Shown piece by piece: positions 1 to 8,169 of a stretch of 64,000 nucleotides of DNA (position 1 is the stretch's first letter; every line of letters starts with the position of its first letter). Under the pieces are notes generated by a model. That model made no database searches. It worked only from the letters and a program-made list of their open reading frames with translations, and was not told where the DNA came from. The stretch comes from Vibrio scophthalmi LMG 19158 (GTDB taxonomy: Bacteria > Pseudomonadota > Gammaproteobacteria > Enterobacterales > Vibrionaceae), in contig NZ_AFWE01000182.1 in assembly GCF_000222585.1 (NCBI RefSeq), forward strand, positions 1-64,000, read 5' to 3'. Both the position numbers and the translations under genes were made by a program.

Positions 1-190
1 GAGCTAGGGCTTCTTTAGGGGTGTAAAACACCAATGCTAATGCGCCGCTAGCCATTGATATACTTGATAATTTGCCTGTGAGACTATTTACAACGCTTTC
101 CAATATGCTTGGATTATCGTTGCAATCCACATAACAACCTAACAATACAACTTCTGATTCATTCTTGTGGCCTGTATCGGCGCCAAGAAA
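1..190 (-). other. open frame running off the left edge, unidentified
   Basis: On the minus strand a frame stays open from a TAA at 191-193 to the window edge, about 63 codons. It has no ATG start near its upstream end; the first ATG lies late in the frame. The translated text includes a mildly hydrophobic stretch and two cysteines close together. I do not recognise it. It may be the 3' part of a gene whose start was lost by rearrangement, or a chance open frame. Its place next to a dif-like structure makes a decayed integrated element possible, but that is inference. Confidence 0.25.
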
Positions 191-332
191 TTAGATATCG
201 GTCTGCTTAGAAATAAGAAAATTACGCTTATTCTATGCATCTTCATTTCTGTATCTCTTAATTTTCAATCCCTTAGCTCACTTTACTGACTACTGTTGTG
301 CATTTAAATTTTATGCGCTTAAAAATGTAACT

Positions 333-578
333 TTGAGGCAATCTGATTTTCTGGTGGCTACTTTAGATCTTGCTGCCTACAAGCTTGATGTTTCTAATTT
401 ATGTGTTGATGGCTGCGTCTGTTCATCTAAGCTGATTGCACGACGAAAAATGGTGATTCGTCTTTTCCTTCTGATTGGATCTGTATGTCTTGTTAGACAA
501 TTAGCGTCGCATGAGTTTGCTTTAATCTCATTGGTTTCTTTCGGTGTTCTTTCTATGCTTAACAAATGGCTTGTATAA
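333..578 (+). CDS. possible small membrane protein, unrecognised
   Basis: An 81-codon frame that would start with TTG; an internal ATG at 450 would give a 42-residue protein. The C-terminal half has two hydrophobic stretches separated by a short charged segment, so a small inner-membrane protein is conceivable. There is no clear ribosome binding site before the TTG, and the opposite strand is also open over much of the same stretch, so it may be a chance frame. No family recognised. Confidence 0.2.
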   Translation: MRQSDFLVATLDLAAYKLDVSNLCVDGCVCSSKLIARRKMVIRLFLLIGSVCLVRQLASHEFALISLVSFGVLSMLNKWLV

Positions 579-940
579 CTAACACTGATCTATTTACTGT
601 TTGCGTTATGTTCTTTGTACTTACATCGCGTCATACGAGCTATGCTCGATGGCTTAACTTGTTGTTGGTTCGAACCTAGGAAAATAACGAGCATAATCTC
701 CTGTTATTCTCGGTGTATAAAAGTGTTACACGGTCACGATGTGGGATTTTTTGTCAGATTATTCAAAGAGTATGTATAGCGATAGCACTTCTACCGCTAT
801 ACGAAATGTTGAGGCAATCTTGATGGGTTAAAATGGAGATGCGTGCGCACCATATTTAACATAAAACCAAATGATTAGGCTTTTCTATGGTGCGCAAGTT
901 ACGTTGTTTATCGTGGTAAATATCGGTACTAAATTGAAAA
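579..940. other. non-coding stretch next to the DUF3634 gene
   Basis: Together with 1-332 this makes up most of the gene-poor left end. I see no convincing coding region. It contains a GGTTCGAACC palindrome (666-675), a hairpin-capable GTATAGCG/CGCTATAC pair near 771-800, a second copy of TTGAGGCAATCT (first copy at about 332), and the dif-like structure listed separately. The last may also fold at the 3' end of the minus-strand matP-DUF3634 unit. Confidence 0.5.
844..896. repeat. 11-bp inverted repeat enclosing a XerD-arm match (dif-related?)
   Basis: TGCGCACCATA (844-854) and TATGGTGCGCA (886-896) are perfect inverted copies. Between them, at 854-864, ATTTAACATAA is the exact reverse complement of TTATGTTAAAT, the conserved XerD-binding arm of bacterial dif sites. 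The inverted arms contain GGTGCGCA, which resembles the start of the XerC arm of E. coli dif. The position expected for a XerC arm on the other side of a 6-bp centre does not match, so this is not an intact dif. Confidence 0.4.
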
Positions 941-1249
941 TTAGGCTTTCTTATTCCCTTTTGATGTAAAACCTTGATGGGGAAAAACATTGCGGATTCG
1001 CTGTTGTACCTTTTTGGGTACTGACTTAGAAAATACTAATTTATGACCGGCACGTTGGCGGTATACTTTAAGTACACCATCAAATGGCTGTTTTTCCGCA
1101 ATTTCAACGACATTATGTTGAAACTTTGCTGGGAAATGGCCCTTAAACTGCTCAATGTGACCCGCTTTAAAGGTGACTTTGAGTACCGGTCTATCGAATG
1201 CGACGAGCCAAAAAATGATAACAGCGGCAATAATAACAACGTATACCAT
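941..1249 (-). CDS. DUF3634 family protein
   Basis: Small protein (102 residues) with one N-terminal membrane segment (about residues 2-18) followed by a basic cytoplasmic domain. It matches my recollection of the DUF3634 family, found in Vibrio and relatives; its function is unknown. A good AAGGAG ribosome binding site precedes the ATG. It begins 13 bp after the matP stop codon on the same strand, so the two are probably co-transcribed. In V. cholerae this gene sits, as I recall, directly beside the dif1/TLC region. Confidence 0.85.
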   Translation of the reverse strand: MVYVVIIAAVIIFWLVAFDRPVLKVTFKAGHIEQFKGHFPAKFQHNVVEIAEKQPFDGVLKVYRQRAGHKLVFSKSVPKKVQQRIRNVFPHQGFTSKGNKKA

Positions 1250-1262
1250 CGGCTACACTCCT

Positions 1263-1712
1263 TTAGTCTGACAACAATTTGCTTAAATCTTGTTTTAAAC
1301 TAGAAACAGTTTTAGATGCTTTTTCACTACGTGATGCTTCTGACAATAGATATTCAATCGCATCTGATAACGTACAGCCTAACTCTCCAGCGCGATAAGA
1401 AAGCTTTTCCCAAACGCGATAATCAAGATCAATGGATTTTTTCTTGGTGTGGATCTGCTCTGCATTAAAGTGACGTTTACGCTTAGCACGAATGGCTTGT
1501 TTAAGCTTGTTGTCGAGATCAAGAGCCATGTTATCTTCAATCCATTCGAGCACTTTGGTTGGTTCATGCTCTAGTAGACGCAATTCTTCCACTGCGTGCT
1601 TATCTTCACTGCTATCGATGTGGCGGGTGATTTTATCCCCATCCTTCCATTTTTTAATGAGATACTTCCACTTCCATCCGCATTCTAAATTTTCAAGTTG
1701 TTGATATTTCAT
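1263..1712 (-). CDS. matP: macrodomain Ter protein MatP
   Basis: MatP binds 13-bp matS sites scattered over the replication terminus, organises the Ter macrodomain, and links it to the division machinery through ZapB. The 149-residue length matches E. coli MatP (150). An N-terminal four-helix-type region is followed by a C-terminal ribbon-helix-helix DNA-binding domain (about residues 85-135, including the IDLDYRVWEKL strand/helix segment) and a short terminal coiled coil. Four perfect matS sites occur in this window. A one-mismatch site lies about 26 bp upstream of this start codon, suggesting possible autoregulation. Transcribed divergently from the Lon-like gene. Confidence 0.96.
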   Translation of the reverse strand: MKYQQLENLECGWKWKYLIKKWKDGDKITRHIDSSEDKHAVEELRLLEHEPTKVLEWIEDNMALDLDNKLKQAIRAKRKRHFNAEQIHTKKKSIDLDYRVWEKLSYRAGELGCTLSDAIEYLLSEASRSEKASKTVSSLKQDLSKLLSD

Positions 1713-1737
1713 TTTTAATCACCCAATCACGATATGG

Positions 1738-1750
1738 GTGACAGCGTAAC
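1738..1750. promoter_or_regulatory. near-match matS site in the matP/lon-like promoter region
   Basis: GTGACAGCGTAAC differs from the matS consensus GTGACRNYGTCAC at one position (A for C at position 11). It lies in the 176-bp divergent region between matP and the Lon-like gene, just upstream of matP. Binding by MatP here is inference. Confidence 0.45.
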
Positions 1751-1888
1751 CCATAGCTGCGATAGACTCAATCACCAACTGTATAAATATCGACTCAGAT
1801 CTTGAAACGATAAGCAGGAATAATATTAGGATTCGCTATAACCTTATGCGCTTTTTCTATATAATTTGTCTCCTTTCTAAGTAACTGA

Positions 1889-3541
1889 ATGTATCGAATG
1901 ATCCAAGAAAAATGGCAAGCCGTCACGCCACAGTATAGTGAATATAACGCCTATATAGAGAACATGCCTTCTCTACCTCTCATTAACCTTGGTGAAGTGC
2001 AGCCTAGACTTTCGAAAACTATCGAAACATTCACACGGTTACCTGGCTTAAGTCGATTGTTAGTCCTCAATGTGCCTGATAATTCATTCTATCGTGAGCA
2101 GATTCAACAAATCGTCATGAGCAAAACGGACAAATCGGTTTTAGTCACAGAATCTCTGGATACTAAAACTTTGTTTGGCAGTTACAGTGCTGATCATGAC
2201 GGTAATGTCATCGTAAAAAAACAAGGATTACTCGAAAAAGCCGCAGATGGTTTTTTAATCATGCCAATCAATGTACTACTCGCGAATCCTGCCAGCTGGC
2301 CTGCTTTACGATCTGCATTGTTAGCGAACCATGCTCAAGCCATTAATAGCAACCTATCAAAACCCGCAATCAGTGAACCAGCATATCAAACACACTGCAA
2401 AATCATCCTAACTGGTGATCGCGCACAGATTGCTGATTTTGAGTATCTAGAGCCTGAACTGTATTCAGGCTTAGCTTTATACAGCGAGCTTGAGCTTGAA
2501 ATTGGTTTAAGCACAGAAACCATTGAGTCTTATCTTGGGCACTTAAACTGGATCGCAGATAAATTTCACTTTCCAACGCTGACGGCTGATGCGATTCATC
2601 GCTTAATGACCGCTGGCGCACGATTTACTGAAGATCAGCGTTATATGCCACTGGATATTATGTGGTATTTAGGCTTGTTCCATGAAGCGAGTCTTGACGT
2701 CACAACCTCTCAACTCGATGAGTCTGATATCGATCGCACGTTCGAAGCCAAATACTATCGTGAAGCTTATCTACCTGAACGTGCTCGTTCGGATATTCTC
2801 GATGGGCAAGTCATTATTGAAACGCAAGGTGAATGTGTTGGTCAAGTGAATGGCCTAACCGTGATTGATATCCCAGGACACCCGCAATCCTATGGTGAGC
2901 CGGCTCGTATTTCCTGTGTCATTCACTTCGGTGACGGCGATATTTCGGATGTTGAACGTAAAGCGGAACTCGGTGGCAATCTGCACGCAAAAGGCATGAT
3001 GATCATGCAAGCATTCGTGGCAAGTGCTCTGAAATTAGAAGAACCATTACCCTACTCTGCTTCGGTTGTTTTTGAACAGTCCTACTGTGAAGTTGATGGT
3101 GACAGTGCAACGTTAGCTGAATTGTGTTCATTTGTGAGTGCGCTATCGGAGTACCCAATCAATCAGCAGATTGCCGTCACAGGTGCAGTCGATCAGTTTG
3201 GTAAAGTGCAAGCGGTTGGCGGTTTAAATGAGAAGATTGAAGGCTTCTACCACGTCTGCAAACACCAAGGTTTTACGGGTAACCAAGGTGTGATCCTACC
3301 GAAAACCAATTTAAAACATCTCGCACTTCACAAAGATGTGGTTGAGAGCATCAAGAATAACGAATTTCATATATGGTCTGTCGAAACTGTTGATCAAGCG
3401 ATTCCAATCATCATGGGTAAACCATTCCGCGGTGACGATGAGGAAAGTGTCATCAGCATGATTGCGCAACGTATTGAAAACTTTGAAAGAGATGTTCATC
3501 CTATTTCGCTGTTAGAGCGTGTAAAGAACTGGTTTGCTTAG
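1889..3541 (+). CDS. Lon-like (S16) protease without an obvious P-loop, YcbZ/LonH type
   Basis: A 550-residue protein. The C-terminal 200 residues form a Lon-type proteolytic domain with the Ser-Lys dyad: Ser406 in DGDSATLAE and Lys449 in NEKIEG. The preceding region resembles the degenerate AAA part of the E. coli YcbZ family, but I find no GxxGxGKT Walker A motif, so it may not hydrolyse ATP. Substrates are unknown. Two in-frame ATGs (1889, 1898) are possible starts, with only a weak ribosome binding site before either. A TATAAT-like -10 element (1860-1865) lies upstream. It precedes fabA by 70 bp on the same strand, as ycbZ precedes fabA in E. coli. Confidence 0.9.
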   Translation: MYRMIQEKWQAVTPQYSEYNAYIENMPSLPLINLGEVQPRLSKTIETFTRLPGLSRLLVLNVPDNSFYREQIQQIVMSKTDKSVLVTESLDTKTLFGSYSADHDGNVIVKKQGLLEKAADGFLIMPINVLLANPASWPALRSALLANHAQAINSNLSKPAISEPAYQTHCKIILTGDRAQIADFEYLEPELYSGLALYSELELEIGLSTETIESYLGHLNWIADKFHFPTLTADAIHRLMTAGARFTEDQRYMPLDIMWYLGLFHEASLDVTTSQLDESDIDRTFEAKYYREAYLPERARSDILDGQVIIETQGECVGQVNGLTVIDIPGHPQSYGEPARISCVIHFGDGDISDVERKAELGGNLHAKGMMIMQAFVASALKLEEPLPYSASVVFEQSYCEVDGDSATLAELCSFVSALSEYPINQQIAVTGAVDQFGKVQAVGGLNEKIEGFYHVCKHQGFTGNQGVILPKTNLKHLALHKDVVESIKNNEFHIWSVETVDQAIPIIMGKPFRGDDEESVISMIAQRIENFERDVHPISLLERVKNWFA

Positions 3542-3611
3542 TACTGATCGGACTTGTTTGGCGTACACGTGTTCTCTAATATGCAGGTATCAAAAATTGG
3601 AGTAATTGATA

Positions 3612-4130
3612 ATGCAAAACAAACGTGAATCGTACAATCGCGAAGATCTTCTAGCGTCAAGTCAAGGTACGCTATTTGGTGAAGGCTATCCTCAACTTCC
3701 TGCACCAAACATGCTAATGATGGATCGCATCGCCAAAATGTCTGAAACCGAAGGTGATTTTGGTAAAGGCCTGATCTTAGCAGAACTCGATATCACGCCA
3801 GATTTGTGGTTCTTTGATTGCCACTTCCCTGGTGACCCTGTAATGCCTGGCTGTCTTGGTTTGGATGCAATGTGGCAGTTGGTTGGTTTCTACCTTGGTT
3901 GGGTTGGCGGCAAAGGCAAAGGCCGTGCATTGGGTGTTGGTGAAGTTAAGTTCACGGGACAGATCTTACCAACAGCGAAGAAAGTGACTTATGAAATTCA
4001 CATGAAACGCGTAGTAAACCGTCGCTTGGTGATGGGTTTAGCCGATGGCCGTGTGCTTGTTGATGGTAAAGAGATTTACGTTGCGAAAGATTTAAAAGTC
4101 GGTCTTTTCCAAGATACGTCTGCATTCTAA
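3612..4130 (+). CDS. fabA: 3-hydroxyacyl-[acyl-carrier-protein] dehydratase/isomerase FabA
   Basis: Dehydrates 3-hydroxydecanoyl-ACP and isomerises the trans-2 product to cis-3-decenoyl-ACP, the branch point to unsaturated fatty acids. The 172-residue product, counted from the ATG at 3612, equals the E. coli length and is very close to it throughout. Catalytic His71 (CHFPGDP) and Asp85 (GCLGLDAMW) are present. A TTG six bases upstream is too close to the GGAG site to be the start. A strong terminator follows. FabR/FadR control is usual for the family; I did not identify their operators here. Confidence 0.98.
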   Translation: MQNKRESYNREDLLASSQGTLFGEGYPQLPAPNMLMMDRIAKMSETEGDFGKGLILAELDITPDLWFFDCHFPGDPVMPGCLGLDAMWQLVGFYLGWVGGKGKGRALGVGEVKFTGQILPTAKKVTYEIHMKRVVNRRLVMGLADGRVLVDGKEIYVAKDLKVGLFQDTSAF

Positions 4131-4144
4131 GTAATTAAGTTTTT

Positions 4145-4171
4145 AAAGCGATTCAGTTGAGTCGCTTTTTT
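4145..4171 (+). terminator. intrinsic terminator of fabA
   Basis: AAAGCGA / TCGCTTT stem followed by a T-run, 15 bp after the fabA stop codon. Confidence 0.85.
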
Positions 4172-4211
4172 GTTTAATAACTCTTTAGTTATAGTGCGCT
4201 AAGCATATATT

Positions 4212-4231
4212 ATAAAGCCCCTTTCGGGGCT
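4212..4231 (-). terminator. intrinsic terminator of rmf
   Basis: GCCCC-GAAA-GGGGC stem-loop followed on the minus strand by TTTATAATA, about 30 bp after the rmf stop codon. Confidence 0.8.
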
Positions 4232-4260
4232 CAGTTCCTTAGTGTATGTGAAGAGAGGGT

Positions 4261-4434
4261 CTATTTATACAAACCAGACATTTTATCATCTCTGGCGTCA
4301 CGCCAACCACCAAGCCAGTAAGATCGAGCATCCATCTGTTGATACGGACAGTTTTCCGTTGAACGGCCATTTAGGCCAGCTTTGTATCCTTGAGATTGCG
4401 CTCGTTCTAGGCGGTCACGCTTTTGTCTCTTCAT
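4261..4434 (-). CDS. rmf: ribosome modulation factor RMF
   Basis: Small basic protein that dimerises 70S ribosomes into inactive 100S particles in stationary phase or starvation. The product from the ATG at 4434 (57 residues) starts MKRQKRDRLERA, as in E. coli RMF, and keeps the GRS...CPY and WLGGWR motifs. A GAGGAC ribosome binding site precedes this ATG; an in-frame upstream start would add six residues without support. It has its own terminator and is convergent with fabA. Control by ppGpp and CRP is known for E. coli and not visible here. Confidence 0.97.
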   Translation of the reverse strand: MKRQKRDRLERAQSQGYKAGLNGRSTENCPYQQMDARSYWLGGWRDARDDKMSGLYK

Positions 4435-4545
4435 AGTGTCGTCCTCATACAATATGTTTTTGCTACCGTACTACTACTAACATTGTGGCGCTTTGATTAC
4501 ACCACTATTAAAGAATCGATCAAAAACGGCACTTTCTCAAGGTAT

Positions 4546-4580
4546 AAAAAAAGCACAGGTCCAAAAGTGTGAACCTGTGC
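4546..4580 (-). terminator. intrinsic terminator of the DUF3466 gene
   Basis: GCACAGGT / ACCTGTGC stem followed on the minus strand by a seven-T run, 21 bp past the stop codon. Confidence 0.88.
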
Positions 4581-4601
4581 CCTCATTTACATTTTGATAA
4601 A

Positions 4602-6245
4602 CTATTTTCTGCGGAAACCCAGCAGAGTTAACAGACCAAGCGCTAGCCAGCCTAGTGAGCCACCTTCACGTTTAACCGTACCCGATTCGCTGTTTGCCGA
4701 ATAGCCACGAGCTGAAATAGAACGCTCTGTTGCATTCGCGATAGGGATCAATTTTACGGCAGCGACGGTTTCAGCGCCGATTTTCCCACCTTGACAAAGT
4801 GAGTCATGATCTGAGGTGTCATACCCACCTTCACATTTCAGTGCTGTGGCTGAGATGATACCGGCATCATTAATATCACTTGCATCAATGATACGGAATT
4901 CATTATTTGCGTTGAGACCGTTAGTTAAATCATCAAGTAGCCATGAGCGGTTTTGGAAGATCTGAGCGCGGCTAGAATCCGTACCCGTTAGATTGAGAGG
5001 ATTAATAAAACCACGTTTTGGTCTAGGTGTTCCATCAATTTCACGTCCCGTAGTCATATCTACACTACCGACCACTTCATTGAAGTTGTTTATCGCACCA
5101 AGCGTACCACCGGCTTCATTAGCAAACACACCGCCAGAAAAATAAGTCGCTGACGGATTCGCAATATTACTTACGTAAAACAATCTGTTTGCGGCTGAAC
5201 CATTTGCAGGATTTGACTTGGAAAGTTTAGCACTACCTACGGCTATTTTATTATCGTTAATAGATGAAACTACGGAATTGGTAAAGATGTAATCAGAGCC
5301 GCCTCTCGCGTTGGCTACAGGAGTACTCGTAATTTTATTGTTATCTGCGATATCAGCGACATTTGCCGAATAAATCGTCGCATCCATACGTTGGTCACTA
5401 TAAGTGTTATAACCAACAGCATAGAACTTACCACTATCAATGATAAAGTCACGGATACTAGCCTGACCGAGGCGATTATCGGATAGATCATATCCACCAG
5501 AACCAAACTTGAGCTCGGTCGCTGCTGAACCATGCCAAATAACGGCTTGTGAATAGAACCAAGTTCCTTCATCGTTAACTCTTTCTCTGGAGACACTTCC
5601 TACTGTATAAGTACCATCTGTCTTCCAAGCATGAGTTTCAACAATCGCTGGACTTGCGCCCAGACCAACTAGACTCGAACTCGAAAATGCTTCATTCCGC
5701 ACAGAACCCACACGTTTGTTACCTACTGGCTCTCCAGTAACGGCAATACTATTAATTACCGCATTTGTGCTAGAAACTGCTGCGCTGCCTTCAACAAAAG
5801 CGAGTGAATTCGGCACACTGCCGTCGTCCTTGGCATAACCCGCATACTGTTTTTTTGCCCAAGTATCACAAATCGCGTAGCCAAGTTGACCATCACAGTA
5901 ATTTTCAAACTCTGCTTGATCATAAGGAGAATAATCAAAGCCATTGTCCATCGCGAAAGGGACTTCTTCACGGTAACTAAGGCCTGCTGGCCAATTGCGC
6001 GTTTCAGCAGAAATTTTAGAATCCGGACAAGAATAAGTATTATCGAAACAACCAAGAGGGTTACCACCAGGAACCGTTACAGATTCAACGGAAGTACCAT
6101 GATACTCGGTTTTATACCCACCCAATCCATAAGCGTCTGTTGCTGATTCGTTAATCTCAACGACGTTATACAAAGCTGCTTGTGCGCCGAAGGATGCCGC
6201 GATCGTCGCGGCAATGGCTGAAATTTTAAATATGTTACTTCTCAT
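4602..6245 (-). CDS. DUF3466 family exported protein with GlyGly-CTERM anchor
   Basis: A 547-residue protein with an N-terminal signal peptide (MRSNIFKISAIAATIAASF, cleaved near AQA) and a C-terminal sorting signal: a Gly-Gly pair (GGSLGW), a hydrophobic stretch and an RRK tail. This is the GlyGly-CTERM pattern processed by rhombosortase, usually in type II-secreted surface proteins. The body is a series of repeat-like segments (GxAxxN, NDAGxI, NNFNEVVGS) typical of DUF3466; function unknown. The ATG at 6245 is preceded by AAGG and lies 8 bp after the uup stop, so it is probably translated from the uup transcript. An upstream in-frame start would overlap uup and lacks support. Confidence 0.88.
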   Translation of the reverse strand: MRSNIFKISAIAATIAASFGAQAALYNVVEINESATDAYGLGGYKTEYHGTSVESVTVPGGNPLGCFDNTYSCPDSKISAETRNWPAGLSYREEVPFAMDNGFDYSPYDQAEFENYCDGQLGYAICDTWAKKQYAGYAKDDGSVPNSLAFVEGSAAVSSTNAVINSIAVTGEPVGNKRVGSVRNEAFSSSSLVGLGASPAIVETHAWKTDGTYTVGSVSRERVNDEGTWFYSQAVIWHGSAATELKFGSGGYDLSDNRLGQASIRDFIIDSGKFYAVGYNTYSDQRMDATIYSANVADIADNNKITSTPVANARGGSDYIFTNSVVSSINDNKIAVGSAKLSKSNPANGSAANRLFYVSNIANPSATYFSGGVFANEAGGTLGAINNFNEVVGSVDMTTGREIDGTPRPKRGFINPLNLTGTDSSRAQIFQNRSWLLDDLTNGLNANNEFRIIDASDINDAGIISATALKCEGGYDTSDHDSLCQGGKIGAETVAAVKLIPIANATERSISARGYSANSESGTVKREGGSLGWLALGLLTLLGFRRK

Positions 6246-6252
6246 GTAAACC

Positions 6253-8169
6253 TTAACTTTCCTGTTGCATTGCTTCGAGCTCTTCCCATCGTTCGAAAGC
6301 AATTTCAAGCTCCTGCTCTAAAGCAGCCAGCTTATCTAATACTGTTTGAGTTTGCTCAACGGGCTGTGCGAAAAAGTCACTGCTGTTCACCGTCTGTTGC
6401 ATCTGCTCAATCTCTTCTTCCAACTGCTCAAGCTGTGCTGGCAGAGTTTCAAGTTCGCGCTGTAGTTTATAGGATAACTTCTTCGGCTTAGCCGTTACAG
6501 GAGCGGATTTGAGACTTGCCTCAACTACCGGCTTTGCTTTTGCTGGTTTTTCAGGCGTTCGTGATTTCAAAACTTGTGAACGTTGTTGCTGCGCATCATG
6601 GTAGCCACCCACAAATTCTTCAATTTTACCGTTGCCTTCAAAAATCCAACTGGTCATTACCGTGTTGTCCACAAACTGACGATCGTGGCTCACCAACAAC
6701 AATGTACCCTGATAGTTGGCAAGCAAATCTTCTAAAAGTTCCAACGTTTCGATATCTAAATCGTTGGTTGGTTCATCAAGAATCAGCAAGTTATTTGGTT
6801 TAAGGAAGATACGAGCCAATAAAAGACGGTTTTTCTCGCCGCCTGATAGCGCTTTAACAGGGGTACGCGCACGGTGAGGTGCAAATAGGAAATCTTGTAA
6901 GTAACTTAATGCGTGGCGAGGTTTACCATTAACAGTGACTTCTTGCTTACCGTCGGCCAAGTTATCGATCACTGATTTTTCTGGGTCCAGAATTTCGCGA
7001 TATTGATCGAAGTACGCAACTTCTAATTTGGTGCCACAGTGCAGACGACCAGAGTCGGCTTCAAGGTTGCCAAGCAGCAGTTTCAACAGTGTACTCTTAC
7101 CACAACCGTTGGCGCCGATAAGTGCAATGCGATCACCGCGCATAATGTTGAAAGAGAAATCTGAAACGATCTGCTTACCATCAATCGCATAATGCAAGTT
7201 TTCCGCTTCGAAAACGATCTTACCTGAACGGCTCGCGTCGTCGATTTGAATAACCGCTTTGCCCTGCACTTCACGGCGGTTTGAACGCTCTTCACGTAGT
7301 GCTTTCAGGGCGCGTACACGACCTTCGTTACGAGTACGGCGAGCTTTGATGCCTTGACGAATCCACACTTCTTCTTGAGCGAGCTTTTTATCAAATTCAG
7401 CATTTTGCATTTCTTGTACGCGCAGCATCTCTTCTTTATCGACAAGATACTGATCGTAATTACCTGGGAATGAGGCTAGTTGACCACGATCGAGATCGAT
7501 AATACGAGTCGCCATCGACTTGATAAATGCACGGTCGTGGGAAATGAAAATGATCGAACCACGGAAATCTTTGAGGAAGTTCTCTAACCATTCAATCGTA
7601 GTCACATCTAAGTGGTTGGTTGGTTCGTCGAGTAGCAATACATCAGGATCGCGAACCAGCGCACGCGCAAGTGCCGCTTTACGCTGCCAACCACCGGACA
7701 AATCCGTTAGTTTCGTGTGAGCATCAAGCTTAAGGGACTCAAGCACATTGTTAATACGATCTTCAAAACGCCACGCGTTTAAGTGATCAAGTTTCTCTTG
7801 AACACGAGACAGTTTATTAATGTTCTTTTCGCTTGGATCAACCGCGATCAAATCCAAAATGTCGTGGTATTCTTTTAAGAACTCACCCACTTCAGCTAAG
7901 CCACCAGATACGTAATCGAATACGGTGCCTTCTTCATTACGCGGTGGATCTTGTTCCAAGCGTGAAACAACCACATCTTGGGTAATGGTTAGTTTGCCAT
8001 CATCCATCAATACATCGCCCGCAATCACCTTCATTAGAGTTGATTTACCAGCACCGTTTCGACCCACAAGACAGACGCGTTCGTTTTCTTGTAGGGCAAA
8101 ATCTGCTTTGTCGAGCAATGGGTGGTCGCCAAATGCTAGCGAGCCATTATTTATTGTAAGTAATGCCAT
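6253..8169 (-). CDS. uup: ABC-F family ATPase Uup
   Basis: Cytoplasmic ABC-F protein with two ATPase cassettes and no membrane domain. Walker A motifs GRNGAGKST (about residue 37) and GANGCGKST, signatures LSGGWQRK and LSGGEKNRLLLAR, and LLLDEPTNHLD / LILDEPTNDLD Walker B motifs are all intact. The C-terminal 80 residues form a charged coiled coil of the kind that binds DNA in E. coli Uup. Family members act on ribosomes and affect transposon excision. Length (638) is normal. The start overlaps the end of the glutaredoxin-like gene by 23 bp, indicating translational coupling. Confidence 0.96.
   Translation of the reverse strand: MALLTINNGSLAFGDHPLLDKADFALQENERVCLVGRNGAGKSTLMKVIAGDVLMDDGKLTITQDVVVSRLEQDPPRNEEGTVFDYVSGGLAEVGEFLKEYHDILDLIAVDPSEKNINKLSRVQEKLDHLNAWRFEDRINNVLESLKLDAHTKLTDLSGGWQRKAALARALVRDPDVLLLDEPTNHLDVTTIEWLENFLKDFRGSIIFISHDRAFIKSMATRIIDLDRGQLASFPGNYDQYLVDKEEMLRVQEMQNAEFDKKLAQEEVWIRQGIKARRTRNEGRVRALKALREERSNRREVQGKAVIQIDDASRSGKIVFEAENLHYAIDGKQIVSDFSFNIMRGDRIALIGANGCGKSTLLKLLLGNLEADSGRLHCGTKLEVAYFDQYREILDPEKSVIDNLADGKQEVTVNGKPRHALSYLQDFLFAPHRARTPVKALSGGEKNRLLLARIFLKPNNLLILDEPTNDLDIETLELLEDLLANYQGTLLLVSHDRQFVDNTVMTSWIFEGNGKIEEFVGGYHDAQQQRSQVLKSRTPEKPAKAKPVVEASLKSAPVTAKPKKLSYKLQRELETLPAQLEQLEEEIEQMQQTVNSSDFFAQPVEQTQTVLDKLAALEQELEIAFERWEELEAMQQES

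Noticed and set aside
579-640. Possible integron attC site after the small frame at 333-578
   Set aside because: A GCGTTATG stretch is present, but the paired core sites and the long imperfect hairpin of Vibrio attC sites are missing.
666-675. GGTTCGAACC resembling a tRNA T-loop
   Set aside because: The flanking bases do not form a five-pair T stem, and no acceptor, D or anticodon arms or CCA end can be built around it.
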